59,931 bases of DNA from BQJU01 sp964015035. Lineage in GTDB: Bacteria > Bacteroidota > Bacteroidia > Chitinophagales > Saprospiraceae. The translations under genes were made by a program, and so were the position numbers. This document shows positions 7,964 through 16,853 of the stretch, piece by piece. Every line of letters starts with the position of its first letter. Position 1 is the stretch's first letter. The DNA is taken from NCBI GenBank assembly GCA_964015035.1, contig CAXHCA010000021.1, forward strand, positions 1 through 59,931, in the 5' to 3' direction. The notes below the pieces were generated by a model. The model saw nothing but the letters and a program-made list of their open reading frames with translations, made no database searches and was not told the DNA's origin.

Positions 7964-9079
7964 ATGAAAAATATTATCATCATTATATTCAGTATTTATG
8001 CCCTTCCCGGGATTACCCAGGATGCAATAATGCACATCAATGGCATGCCGGTTTATCGCCAGGAGGCAGAGGCAAAATTGGTAGCATCGGATGATCCTAT
8101 CTCTATTTTGAAAACCAGTTCCGAAGTGCTATGGGGCCAGTTTTATGAAAAAGAACAAAAAGATCCAAGTGTATGGCAGCAGTTGTGGCAACTACTGCCT
8201 GTACCAGAGGAAGACAGGGCGTGGAGCGAAATACCCTGTACCAACAGTAACGCGCTACAAGTGGCATTGGTAATGGATATCACCGGCTCCATGGCGCCGG
8301 AACTGACCGAAATGAAACAGTTTTGGCCAGATCTGAGTAATATTTTAGCCAAAGAATCTATCCTGGATCAGGCGCAAGTGCACTTTCGCGATGAGCCGAA
8401 AACAGGAGAATTGTTCAGAGAGGATTTTTCACAAGCGCTTAATCTTGCTCCGCTATACCTACAACTTGCACGGGCTGGTGGTGGCGGTGAAGATGCAGAG
8501 AATTGGCCGAGAGCTTTGGCCGAAGCGATTGATAGCCTGAGTTGGTCTAGTGATGCAGCGGCCAGGTTTATCTTCTTTGCGATAGACGCAGCTCCGGAAT
8601 ATGAAGCACAAACGGCTGCTCTTTTGCAGCAAACCCTCAAAACCGCTTGTCGTAAGAACATTCACATGGTCCCCATTGCGGGCCTCGAAGCAGATGAAGC
8701 ATTGACTTATTTGCTGAAAAGCATTGCAGTGGTTACCAACGGTTTTTATTTGCAAATGCAGGAAAAAGCAGCATCAACCGACTTGTCCGCCATCGTTGAG
8801 GAAATGCAACGGCGAATGGCCCCCACCTGCAAGGCTGAGGAATCTCCGATGTCATTATCGTGCTTCCCAAATCCGGCCAGCGACTATACATACCTGGCTT
8901 TACCGGTGGAGCATGGGGTGATTCGGGTCACTGCGACAAGTGGTCAGTTGATTTATCAGCAATCCTTTTCAACCGGTGGTCAATTCGAGGTAAATCTAAA
9001 AGATTGGCCTGTGGGAACCTACCACATTGAGGTCAGTCATGACAAACAACGGTATTGGGGAAGGATTGTTAAACAATAG
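7964..9079 (+). CDS. Secreted VWA-like protein with T9SS type A sorting domain
   Basis: The 371-residue protein has an N-terminal signal peptide (MKNIIIIIFSIYALPG). A VWA-like fold begins at VALVMDITGSMAPE (about residue 100), where DITGS is the MIDAS metal site; FFAIDAAPEY gives the second acidic strand. The last 75 residues start at CFPNPASDYTYL and contain VGTYHIEV and a C-terminal strand ending IVKQ, a T9SS type A C-terminal domain. This directs export through the type IX system and attachment or release at the surface. It begins 5 bp after the upstream VWA gene and is probably co-transcribed. It converges on tdk with a 3-bp gap. No enzymatic motif is visible. Confidence 0.85.
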   Translation: MKNIIIIIFSIYALPGITQDAIMHINGMPVYRQEAEAKLVASDDPISILKTSSEVLWGQFYEKEQKDPSVWQQLWQLLPVPEEDRAWSEIPCTNSNALQVALVMDITGSMAPELTEMKQFWPDLSNILAKESILDQAQVHFRDEPKTGELFREDFSQALNLAPLYLQLARAGGGGEDAENWPRALAEAIDSLSWSSDAAARFIFFAIDAAPEYEAQTAALLQQTLKTACRKNIHMVPIAGLEADEALTYLLKSIAVVTNGFYLQMQEKAASTDLSAIVEEMQRRMAPTCKAEESPMSLSCFPNPASDYTYLALPVEHGVIRVTATSGQLIYQQSFSTGGQFEVNLKDWPVGTYHIEVSHDKQRYWGRIVKQ

Positions 9080-9082
9080 TTG

Positions 9083-9673
9083 CTACTTCGTTTGTAAATT
9101 TAAAATATTACCCATGTGGTAGCAGGTACGGCACCGGGGTTCGTAGCGATCTTTTTCGCCTAAGACCACGGTGTCGTCCTCATTGGAAAAGCGATAAGAA
9201 TGAGTTGCGAGGTTACCGCAATGCTGGCAAATTGCGTGTACTTTGGTGATGTATTCACCAATGGCCAGCATATTGGGAATGGGGCCAAAAGGCCGTCCCC
9301 GGAAGTCCATGTCCAAACCGGCAACGATGACCCGAATACCACGCAATGCCAACTTCTGGCAGTTTTCTGGAAGATCCATGTCAAAAAACTGGGCCTCATC
9401 AATTCCTACCACATTTACCCCCTCTGCCATATCCAGCAACTGGGAAGAGTGCTCAATCGAGGAGGAAAGGATAAAATTGGAGTCGTGAGAAACCACTTTT
9501 CCCTCGCCATAGCGGGTATCCACCTGAGGTTTGAAGATTTCTACTTTTTGGTTGGCGATCTTAGCCCGCTTGAGGCGGCGGATCAATTCTTCGGTCTTGC
9601 CGGAGAACATTGAGCCGCAAATGACCTCTATCCAGCCACTGCGTTGGCCCTTAAAATGTGGTTCCAAAAACAT
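9083..9673 (-). CDS. tdk: Thymidine kinase
   Basis: This 196-residue type II thymidine kinase phosphorylates thymidine to dTMP with ATP in the salvage pathway. The P-loop is GSMFSGKTEE (residues 21-30). GIDEAQFFD provides the Walker B-like Asp and the catalytic Glu. A zinc-binding tetrad is formed by CQHC and CRTC near the C-terminus. FRGRPFGPIP is the lasso/substrate loop. The length is normal. It stands alone, divergent from the next gene and convergent with the VWA pair. Confidence 0.96.
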   Translation of the reverse strand: MFLEPHFKGQRSGWIEVICGSMFSGKTEELIRRLKRAKIANQKVEIFKPQVDTRYGEGKVVSHDSNFILSSSIEHSSQLLDMAEGVNVVGIDEAQFFDMDLPENCQKLALRGIRVIVAGLDMDFRGRPFGPIPNMLAIGEYITKVHAICQHCGNLATHSYRFSNEDDTVVLGEKDRYEPRCRTCYHMGNILNLQTK

Positions 9674-9732
9674 AAGTCTAGCTTTGTGGGCACTAAGTTA
9701 AAAATACACCAGCAAAAACGGGTCTCTTTTCC

Positions 9733-9740
9733 TATATTTG
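9733..9740 (+). promoter_or_regulatory. -7 box TATATTTG upstream of the proline-rich protein
   Basis: TATATTTG fits the TAnnTTTG -7 consensus. No clear TTTG -33 box is seen at the usual distance. Transcription would begin near 9747, only a few bases before the upstream ATG at 9752, which favours the internal ATG at 9815 as the start. Confidence 0.45.
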
Positions 9741-9814
9741 CAGTCTGAAAAATGGAGGAACAACCATTTTGCCTCTTTTTAAATGTTCACCTGATTAAAA
9801 ATTATTGCACCAAT

Positions 9815-10567
9815 ATGGACTTGCAACAAACCAAAATTCTGCTGGAAAAAATTAACGCCTTGCACAAGAGCATCAGCCTTGATGAAGGCTCCATTGCTAA
9901 TATTGAGCGGGATTTGATGTTGAGTTACATCCGCCAATTGTACGAATCTTTTCTGGATGTGGACACGAAGGCGTCTATTGGAACGAAGGTAAAGGCCAGT
10001 AGCACAAGTGCCAAATTATCCAAAGGTCCAGAACTGGAAATTGTTGAGCCACAGCCTACCCCTGAACCACCAAAGAAACAATATTCTCCACCAAAAATCA
10101 TCGAAATTCCGGATTCCATTCGGGAAATGGATCATGCGCCTCGCAGGTCCACACCACCACCACCTCCTCCAGCCCCCAAACCGGAGCCAGAGCCTCAGGT
10201 AAAACGCAAGCCGGAGCCAGAACCAGTACCTCAGCCCGCTGCTATCAGTACGGCTTCAAATGCGAAGGTGCAGAGCTTGTTTAAAACCGGAGCCGCTAAG
10301 GAGCTGTCTGATAAGCTGAGCCTGCAACCCATTGCTGATTTGAATAAGGCCATGGCCATCAATGACAAATTGTTATACATCAACGATTTGTTTGATAAAA
10401 ATAGAAGTGCAATGGATAGTGCAGTGAGCCTTTTGAATCAGTTTTCTAGTATGGAAGAAGCCAAGAGCTTACTGATTAATTTGGCCAATCAATATGATTG
10501 GACTGATGAGGAGAAATTTGAAACGGCGCAATCCTTTATCAAATTGGTACAGAGACGCTACGCTTAG
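9815..10567 (+). CDS. Uncharacterised cytoplasmic protein with a proline-rich linker
   Basis: The 250-residue protein has no signal peptide or membrane segment. The N-terminal helix (MDLQQTKILLEKINALHK) and the motif DLMLSYIRQLYE are conserved-looking. A Pro/Glu/Lys-rich linker, with PPPPPP-type runs and repeated KPEPEP motifs, occupies roughly residues 75-150. The C-terminal 90 residues are a helical module (LSLQPIADLNKAMAINDKL, then SMEEAKSLLINLANQYDW). Similar small Bacteroidota proteins are annotated as hypothetical. The start is taken at the internal ATG because the -7 box lies so close to the earlier one. Function is not recognised. Confidence 0.75.
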   Translation: MDLQQTKILLEKINALHKSISLDEGSIANIERDLMLSYIRQLYESFLDVDTKASIGTKVKASSTSAKLSKGPELEIVEPQPTPEPPKKQYSPPKIIEIPDSIREMDHAPRRSTPPPPPPAPKPEPEPQVKRKPEPEPVPQPAAISTASNAKVQSLFKTGAAKELSDKLSLQPIADLNKAMAINDKLLYINDLFDKNRSAMDSAVSLLNQFSSMEEAKSLLINLANQYDWTDEEKFETAQSFIKLVQRRYA

Positions 10568-10688
10568 TGCTTGGTGATCCTTTGGTCCTGATTTTTACTA
10601 CTTTCAGCGAATAATTGGCAAGAAGAAGTATCTTGTTACAACTATTTTTGCAACTTCTTAGTTGGAATATGGGACACAACTCTTGCTT

Positions 10689-11411
10689 ATGACAACCACC
10701 AAGCAGAATTTTACTCGAAGTTTGTTGCTTCCCGCACAGTTTGTCTTGCTGCTGTGGGCCATTCACCTGATTCAGGTTTTTTTTCACCTTGATTTGGGGG
10801 TTTATGGCGTATATCCCCGCAACGCAATTGGTTTGAGGGGGGTATTGTTTTCTCCCTTGTTACATTCCAGTTGGTCGCACCTGTTTGCCAATACCCCACC
10901 GCTCTTCTTTCTGAGTGTGATGATCATGTTGTTTTATCGGCGGGTAGCCATTCCAGCGTTTGTGATGATCTACCTGTTGACGGGGTTGGCTGTTTGGGGA
11001 TTTGGCCGGGGCGTCTTTCACATTGGCGCCAGTGGGGTCGTGTACGGACTAGTGGCTTTTGTCTTTTGGAATGGGATCTTTCGCCGCAATCTCAAATCTA
11101 TTGCTTTGGCATTGATCGTGGTTTTTTACTATGGTTCCATGTTTATGGGCATTTTACCAGGACAAGAAGGCATTTCCTGGGAAAGTCACCTGCTGGGGGG
11201 ATTGGTAGGCATTTTCACCGCCTATTGGTTTCGAGACCGCATTGAGGATGATGAAGAGAAAAAGAAATATTCCTGGGAACAAGAGCCCCAACTCCCGCCC
11301 AAATCTTTCCTGGATGACGATATTTTTGAAAAAACAAAACAAGAACGGCAAAAAGATCCTGATCCAAACGACCAGGATTTGCCCGGCTGGTTTTCCAACC
11401 GTTCCTGGTAA
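10689..11411 (+). CDS. Rhomboid family intramembrane serine protease
   Basis: This 240-residue polytopic membrane protein cleaves transmembrane substrates inside the membrane. The catalytic Ser is in GASGVVYG (Ser115) and the catalytic His in WESHLLGG (His167). HSSWSHLFAN (59-68) is the conserved loop that helps form the oxyanion hole. About six hydrophobic segments are visible. The C-terminal tail is charged and rich in Asp, Glu and Lys. ATG 10689 is preferred over the TTG at 10662. It converges with the subtilase gene with a 3-bp gap. Substrates are unknown. Confidence 0.93.
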   Translation: MTTTKQNFTRSLLLPAQFVLLLWAIHLIQVFFHLDLGVYGVYPRNAIGLRGVLFSPLLHSSWSHLFANTPPLFFLSVMIMLFYRRVAIPAFVMIYLLTGLAVWGFGRGVFHIGASGVVYGLVAFVFWNGIFRRNLKSIALALIVVFYYGSMFMGILPGQEGISWESHLLGGLVGIFTAYWFRDRIEDDEEKKKYSWEQEPQLPPKSFLDDDIFEKTKQERQKDPDPNDQDLPGWFSNRSW

Positions 11412-11414
11412 AGC

Positions 11415-13280
11415 TTACGCTAAATCCGCCAGATTTCTCAAGAAGCCATCCTGCCCTACAGATTTCATTCTTGAGGAGAGAGCTATGGCATCATTTTTAT
11501 TGCTGTAATTACCAACCACCACTTTGTAAACGGTTTTTCCATTCAACTCATTGATGTTGACCACTACAGGTTGACCAAATTGCCGCTGGAGCTTTTCTAC
11601 CTGGATCAATACATTTCCATATTCATAAAAGGCACCAATCTGTACTCCGTATCCTCGTGGCTCCTGTCTTTGCACATCAAAGCGGAAAAGCCCTTGGCCT
11701 TTGCTTACTTCTTGGACCACTTCTACGGGAGGCTGAATGACGTCTTTACGTCTTAAGGCTTCTGCTACTGCTTTGTCGGCATTGACACGGCCGTAGCCAT
11801 ATTTTATGGAATGGCCATTTTGGTATTCGGAAGGTGAACCGATTTTATCAGCGGTAGATTGTAAGATTTCCTTGACCTCTTTAGCCGTAAGGTCTGGGTT
11901 GGCGGAAAGGATCAATGCACAGATGCCGGCCACCAGCGGTGTAGAGCTGGACGTACCGCCAAAGTGTTTATATCGATCTCCACGAGAGCGGCCATCTCTC
12001 CAGAATTTGTACTGACCGGTTTCAAAACTCAGCCCTTCATCCCACCAGGCACGAGCCGCAATAATCGGCCAGTCGCCATTGGAAGGAGCACAGATGGATA
12101 CCTGTCGGCCCCGATTGGAGTAGCTGGCATACTCGTCCTTACTCGTGGTAGCACCTACGGCAATCACATCGGGGTGCGCCGCATAAAAGTTGATGTAATC
12201 CAGATCGTCATTGCCTGTAGCAAAGAGAATGACGCAACCCTTACCATTTCTACCTTTGCGTGCGGCTTTGGCAATAGCCTCTTCTTTGAGAGCACTCAAA
12301 TCGTAATTATGATCGGTGGTGCCCCAGCTACAGCTAATGATATCTGCCCCATTATCTATGCAGTAGTCAAACATTTCTTCGGTGGAACGCAAGCTAAATG
12401 AGGTGCCGCTAATGGGGATAAATTTGGCATTTGGTGCTGCCCCAACAATCCCTGCCCCATTAGAGGCCGCCAAGGCTACACTGGCACAAGGGGTCCCGTG
12501 GGTAAAACGCGCATCACCTTGTGTGAGATTGGAAGAATGATTCCAAAGGTCATATGGTTTGACAATCTTGCCTTGCAAATCGGGATGAGAAGTGTCAAAA
12601 CCATTATCAATAATGGCAATATTCACTTGTGAGGAACCGGTATTCCCCAATCGCCGCCAAGCATCTACTACTTTGGCATCAGCGCCTTTTTTTAGCCGAT
12701 AATTGGCATCGTTGACAAAACCATTGTTTTCCAGGTGCCATTGATTGGGAATAAGGTCATCCTGAGGAGCCATGAAGGCATATTCTTCAAGCGGCACATC
12801 GAGATCTGGTTCCGCTATCTTTACTAAAGAAATCTTTTGCAAAGCGTTGGCAACCTTTAGTGGGTTGGGGGATTGCGGCGTGACTTTAGCTACGATCCTA
12901 TCACTACTGCGGCGTTCTACAATGGCCAGCTTGTATTCTTCCAGGACGATTTTCTGCTCGTCTTCGCTCACGGCCTCATGGAAAACAATGTAAATTTCAC
13001 CGGTAGGAATGACGGGGCGGTTACTGCCTTCTGCAAAATATACGTGGGTTCCAACTTCTACTTCACTTTTTGATCTGACTTCATCCAGTTTGTCATCTAC
13101 GGTTTGCCCTTCGGTCTTTAGACTTACCACATTGAAGCCGCCAAGATGGTGTAAAAGCTCCTCTTCAACGTAATCCTGGTCTTTTGTGTTTATGGATTCT
13201 TCGGTTTTGAGTCCTACTAAAGATTTACTTTTGCGTAAGACAATTTCTCCTTTGCCACTTTTGATGCTGAGTTTGCTCAT
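11415..13280 (-). CDS. Subtilisin-like (S8) serine protease with C-terminal SPOR domain
   Basis: This 621-residue protein carries the full S8 triad: Asp225 in IIDNGFD, His261 in THGTPCAS and Ser444 in GTSSSTP. The oxyanion Asn is in ATGND (357). An N-terminal region of about 165 residues resembles a fervidolysin-type prodomain. Residues about 541-621 (YGVQIGAFYEYGN to the end) form a SPOR-like domain, which in other proteins binds denuded peptidoglycan at division sites. No signal peptide, lipobox or T9SS tail is seen, so the location is uncertain. The combination of a protease domain with SPOR and no export signal is unusual. The gene is monocistronic. Confidence 0.9.
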   Translation of the reverse strand: MSKLSIKSGKGEIVLRKSKSLVGLKTEESINTKDQDYVEEELLHHLGGFNVVSLKTEGQTVDDKLDEVRSKSEVEVGTHVYFAEGSNRPVIPTGEIYIVFHEAVSEDEQKIVLEEYKLAIVERRSSDRIVAKVTPQSPNPLKVANALQKISLVKIAEPDLDVPLEEYAFMAPQDDLIPNQWHLENNGFVNDANYRLKKGADAKVVDAWRRLGNTGSSQVNIAIIDNGFDTSHPDLQGKIVKPYDLWNHSSNLTQGDARFTHGTPCASVALAASNGAGIVGAAPNAKFIPISGTSFSLRSTEEMFDYCIDNGADIISCSWGTTDHNYDLSALKEEAIAKAARKGRNGKGCVILFATGNDDLDYINFYAAHPDVIAVGATTSKDEYASYSNRGRQVSICAPSNGDWPIIAARAWWDEGLSFETGQYKFWRDGRSRGDRYKHFGGTSSSTPLVAGICALILSANPDLTAKEVKEILQSTADKIGSPSEYQNGHSIKYGYGRVNADKAVAEALRRKDVIQPPVEVVQEVSKGQGLFRFDVQRQEPRGYGVQIGAFYEYGNVLIQVEKLQRQFGQPVVVNINELNGKTVYKVVVGNYSNKNDAIALSSRMKSVGQDGFLRNLADLA

Positions 13281-13342
13281 TCGGGATGTAAGGTTTTGTG
13301 AGTTGCAAGATAAAAAAATCTCGCTACATGTAAAATCAAAAT

Positions 13343-13374
13343 AAAAAGGCCGGACATTGCTGCCCGGCCTTTTT
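13343..13374 (-). terminator. Rho-independent terminator of the sigma factor gene
   Basis: AAAAAGGCCGG (13343-13353) pairs perfectly with CCGGCCTTTTT (13364-13374) around a 10-base loop. It is downstream of the minus-strand sigma factor gene and has U-tracts on both strands. Confidence 0.85.
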
Positions 13375-13430
13375 CTACGCCGCTAAATAATTTCAACAAT
13401 ACAACGCTACTAATTTGTAGCTTATTATAT

Positions 13431-13955
13431 TTATGCTCTTTCTTTCATCGCAATTTTGTACATTTTTTGCAACTTCTTTCTTGCAAAGAAAATCCGACTC
13501 TTAATGGTCCCTAGCGGTGAGTCCAATTGTTCGGCAATTTCATCGTACTTATACCCTTCGTATGCCATCAAAAATGGTGTCCGGAAATCATCTGGCAATT
13601 GGTCTACCATTTCCATCAACTCTTTGAAGGCTACCGTCATCTCACCATCATTGATCACCGTTTTGTCACCACTATTCAGATAGTAGTTATTCGGTGTTTG
13701 ATCAATGATCATACTACGCCGCATTTTCTTGCGGTAGTTGTTGATAAAGATGTTACGCATGATGGTGACGGCCCAAGCTTTAAAATTAGTGCCTGGGTGG
13801 TACTTTTCTGCGTTGGTGATAATTCTCACTGCCGTATCCTGATACAAATCTTCTGCGTCGTCGTTATTTCCGGTTAGTTTCAGAGAAAAGGCTCGTAGAG
13901 AATTGCTTATGCGGTCCAGCTGATCCTGGATCTGATTTTGAATTTCGTATATCAT
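13431..13955 (-). CDS. RNA polymerase sigma-70 factor, ECF-like
   Basis: The 174-residue protein has region 2 (DAEDLYQDTAVRI, then FKAWAVTIMRNIFINNYRK) and region 4 (LPDDFRTPFLMAYEGYKYDEIAEQL followed by SPLGTIKSRIFFARKKLQ). Region 3 is absent, as in ECF sigma factors. It has its own promoter and terminator. No anti-sigma factor gene lies next to it, unlike typical ECF operons. Bacteroidota carry several such stand-alone factors. Targets cannot be read from the window. Confidence 0.92.
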   Translation of the reverse strand: MIYEIQNQIQDQLDRISNSLRAFSLKLTGNNDDAEDLYQDTAVRIITNAEKYHPGTNFKAWAVTIMRNIFINNYRKKMRRSMIIDQTPNNYYLNSGDKTVINDGEMTVAFKELMEMVDQLPDDFRTPFLMAYEGYKYDEIAEQLDSPLGTIKSRIFFARKKLQKMYKIAMKERA

Positions 13956-13987
13956 GGCCGGTGATTTATGTTTGTAATTATTTTTTA

Positions 13988-14019
13988 CAAATTTAAGGTT
14001 TAAACTTCAATTTTGCAAA
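13988..14019 (-). promoter_or_regulatory. Bacteroidota-type promoter of the sigma factor gene
   Basis: On the minus strand TTTG (14016-14019), then 20 bases, then TAAATTTG (13988-13995). The -7 element is a perfect TAnnTTTG and lies about 33 bases before the start codon. Confidence 0.7.
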
Positions 14020-14201
14020 TGAAATTTTCTATTTAGAACAGTTTTACGCTAAGTGTAGCGGTCAGGACGTTTAATTTGACATTTTTATGATCTTTTTTGT
14101 TAATTTTGTTAACACTTTTAAACTTTAAGCGTTCTTAGGTTGTATTTTTAGTGATACTTTAGAAATTTTTTGAGCAATTCAACATTTAAGCAGGATAAGA
14201 T

Positions 14202-14702
14202 ATGGACACCATCTCTACTAATGTGGCTAGCTTTTTGCAGCAAAATATTCGTTTCCTCCGCAAAAAGTTGGGAATGAGTCAGGAGGAACTGGCCGGAAAA
14301 GTTGGATTGAATCGCGGCAATATTGCCTCTTATGAAAATGGTACTGCCGAGCCTAAGATTTGCAATCTGCTAAAGTTCTCTCATTTATTTCAGGTCTCTA
14401 TCGTTGATCTAACCCAGAAAAACATAGGAGATCAGGATGCGCTGAAAGAGGCCAATGCAAATTTCCATCAATTCTCCAAAGGAGAAAGAGAGTTGCTGGA
14501 ACAATTCCTTCACAAAGCCAATGAACTTGAAGCTGTATTGGAAGGAATCAATGCCTGTTTCCAATTCCAAGCCAAGAAAGTCGATCATCTACCCAAGGAA
14601 CAGCAGTTTCTACAACTCAATTTTGAACAACTCTACGAAGCTTCTCGCTCTTTGATGCGCAATCATCGCTCCCTCATTGAATTCTTCAAATGTAAAGTCT
14701 AG
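14202..14702 (+). CDS. XRE-family transcriptional regulator
   Basis: The 166-residue protein has an HTH_3 domain at residues 14-67 (IRFLRKKLGMSQEELAGKVGLNR, NIASYENGTAEP, LLKFSHLFQVSIVDL). A helical C-terminal half of about 95 residues has no recognised ligand domain and may serve for dimerisation. It is divergent from the sigma factor gene with a roughly 245-bp AT-rich spacer. The target is unknown; autoregulation is typical of the family. Confidence 0.88.
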   Translation: MDTISTNVASFLQQNIRFLRKKLGMSQEELAGKVGLNRGNIASYENGTAEPKICNLLKFSHLFQVSIVDLTQKNIGDQDALKEANANFHQFSKGERELLEQFLHKANELEAVLEGINACFQFQAKKVDHLPKEQQFLQLNFEQLYEASRSLMRNHRSLIEFFKCKV

Positions 14703-14964
14703 GCGTTAATTGTCCTGAATGCTCTATTTTTGCAAGTTTCAACCCATTATTTACTATTCTAACGTATATTAGACTGTCATTTGTTCCGTATTTTTCCTAA
14801 ATTTAGAGAAAAATACAAGAAACTTGTTTTTCCCCCTGACCACTGATGCCACAAATCGGATAGATTCACGCTTGATTAGTAGGCCACCATTGCGGTACCG
14901 ACTTCGTGTTATGATGAACAAAGTGGTGTTTCAAATGTAGTATTAACAACATGATGATTGACTT

Positions 14965-15774
14965 ATGAAGAATATTTTCCTTTCCCTATTCCTCTGCTTG
15001 CTTTGTGGAGCCCCACTTTTGGCACAGACTCAACTACCCGGTGGGCAAAACTATTATGAAGACGACAAAGGTTATGTGTACAACCGAGAATTTACGGTTG
15101 ATCTAAAGCTTTTGCAAACGAATGGTTTTGCACTTGGCGTAAACATTGCCCAACTCAAGACCTATTACCTGACCCGATTTTACAATATTGAAATTGGTGA
15201 GATCAAACATGTACGTGAGTTTCGGCAGAGCTTCGATTATTTCCAGGCCGGAACTTCCAATGAGGTTTCCCGTGCTTTTATCTATGGCAAACAGAATAAC
15301 CTTTTTGCCTTGCGGGGAGGGATTGGCGAAAAGCGTTATTTTTCTGAAAAAGCCAAGCGTCGTGGTTTAGCCGTTGGTATCAGCTACGAAGTTGGGCCTT
15401 CCCTAGGGATTCTCAAACCTTATTACTTGGATTTGGTCCGCTCTGAAAATCCAACGGGCAATACGTCAATCAAAAGCGAAAAATATTCTGCTGAAAATGC
15501 CGATGACTTTTTGAATATTACCCGCATCTACGGAGGCTCAGGTTTTGGGAAAGGACTGAGTGAATTATCCGTTATTCCAGGGGGACACGCCAAATTTGCC
15601 CTGCACTTTGATTGGGGAGCCTTTGATGAATTTGTCAAGGCGATGGAAGCGGGAGTCATGGTTGATTTTTACTTCAAAAAAGTACCTATCATGGTGGATG
15701 CGTTGGACAATGTTGAAAATTCACCAATCTTCGTCAACTTTTACATAAATTTGCAACTCGGCAAGCGCTGGTAA
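14965..15774 (+). CDS. Exported protein, probable outer-membrane beta-barrel
   Basis: The 269-residue protein has a clear signal peptide (MKNIFLSLFLCLLCGAPLLAQ). The mature protein alternates aromatic and Gly residues: KRRGLAVGISYEVGPSLGI, a HFDWGAFDEFV strand, and a final NFYINLQLGKRW strand ending in an aromatic residue as outer-membrane barrels do. The family is not recognised. It is followed by a terminator at 15844, so it is a single-gene unit. Confidence 0.75.
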   Translation: MKNIFLSLFLCLLCGAPLLAQTQLPGGQNYYEDDKGYVYNREFTVDLKLLQTNGFALGVNIAQLKTYYLTRFYNIEIGEIKHVREFRQSFDYFQAGTSNEVSRAFIYGKQNNLFALRGGIGEKRYFSEKAKRRGLAVGISYEVGPSLGILKPYYLDLVRSENPTGNTSIKSEKYSAENADDFLNITRIYGGSGFGKGLSELSVIPGGHAKFALHFDWGAFDEFVKAMEAGVMVDFYFKKVPIMVDALDNVENSPIFVNFYINLQLGKRW

Positions 15775-15843
15775 AAGATCTACAACGATGTCGAATTCAG
15801 GTCAACTATCTCACGGGGTAGCTTGTTCTGGATATGAACAAAC

Positions 15844-15868
15844 GGCGAATGAGTGTTCGCCATTTTTT
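15844..15868 (+). terminator. Rho-independent terminator upstream of lipA
   Basis: GGCGAA (15844-15849) pairs with TTCGCC (15856-15861), followed by ATTTTTTA. It ends the upstream exported-protein gene. The in-frame ATG at 15853 lies inside this hairpin, which supports the later lipA start at 15892. Confidence 0.65.
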
Positions 15869-15891
15869 ATCCGTACCAAAGTGTAGCTGTA

Positions 15892-16764
15892 ATGCTGGAA
15901 TTACCAATAGTAGATAAAAAGACACCACGGGCGAGAAAACCGGATTGGTTAAGGGTTAAACTGCCCATCGGCCAGGAGTATAAGAAGGTCCGTAGATTGG
16001 TGGATGAATACAACCTGCATACCATTTGTCAAAGCGGCAATTGCCCCAATATGGGGGAATGCTGGGGGGCCGGGACTGCCACCTTTATGATACTTGGCAA
16101 TACCTGTACCCGATCGTGCTCGTTTTGTGCCGTTAAAACCGGGCGTCCGCCAGAGTATGATGAAGACGAACCTCGTCGGGTAGCTGAAGCCATCAAATTG
16201 ATGCAGGTCAAGCACGCTGTTCTGACTTCCGTCAACCGAGATGAGCGCAAAGATCGCGGTGCGGAAATTTGGCACCAGACGGTAAAGCTGGTCAAGGAGT
16301 ACTCGCCAGAAACCACAATCGAAACCTTGATCCCCGACGTTAGGGCGACCTGGGATGCGCTAGAGCGTATGATTAGCGCCGGGCAGGAAGTGGTTTCTCA
16401 TAATATGGAAACCGTAGAGCGGTTGTATCGTAAGGTACGTCCGCAAGCCAAGTATAACCGTAGTTTGGAGCAGATTCAACGCACTAAAGACTACGGCAAA
16501 CGCACCAAGTCAGGCATTATGGTGGGATTGGGGGAGACCGATGAGGAGGTTTACCAAATTATGGATGATCTAGTAGCGCATGGCTGTGATGTATTGACCA
16601 TTGGTCAGTATTTGCAGCCCACCAAAATGCACCTGGAAGTAGCGGAATTTGTTCATCCGGATACCTTTGCTAAATATAAGGAAGTTGGATTAGAAAAGGG
16701 ATTTGACTTTGTAGAAAGTGGGCCATTGGTCCGGTCTTCTTACCACGCAGAAAGACATTTGTAA
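15892..16764 (+). CDS. lipA: Lipoyl synthase
   Basis: LipA is a radical-SAM enzyme that inserts two sulfurs into protein-bound octanoyl chains to make lipoyl groups. The 290-residue length is normal. The auxiliary [4Fe-4S] cluster ligands are Cys46, Cys51 and Cys57 (CQSGNCPNMGEC). The radical-SAM cluster ligands are Cys72, Cys76 and Cys79 (CTRSCSFC). It ends in VRSSYHAERHL, which contains the conserved Arg-Ser-Ser-Tyr. The start is taken at 15892 because earlier in-frame codons lie in a terminator hairpin. It converges on the T9SS repeat protein with a shared terminator between them. lipB is not nearby. Confidence 0.97.
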   Translation: MLELPIVDKKTPRARKPDWLRVKLPIGQEYKKVRRLVDEYNLHTICQSGNCPNMGECWGAGTATFMILGNTCTRSCSFCAVKTGRPPEYDEDEPRRVAEAIKLMQVKHAVLTSVNRDERKDRGAEIWHQTVKLVKEYSPETTIETLIPDVRATWDALERMISAGQEVVSHNMETVERLYRKVRPQAKYNRSLEQIQRTKDYGKRTKSGIMVGLGETDEEVYQIMDDLVAHGCDVLTIGQYLQPTKMHLEVAEFVHPDTFAKYKEVGLEKGFDFVESGPLVRSSYHAERHL

Positions 16765-16804
16765 AGTATATTTACAAAATCAATAAGAAAAGCACCAAAA
16801 AGAA

Positions 16805-16840
16805 AAGGCGGAATCTGATGTCAGATTCCGCCTTCCTTTT
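16805..16840. terminator. Bidirectional terminator between lipA and the repeat protein
   Basis: AAGGCGGAATCTGA (16805-16818) pairs with TCAGATTCCGCCTT (16821-16834). It is flanked by A-rich sequence on the left and a T-run on the right, so it can serve both convergent genes. Confidence 0.85.
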
Positions 16841-16853
16841 TACCCCAATTGGG

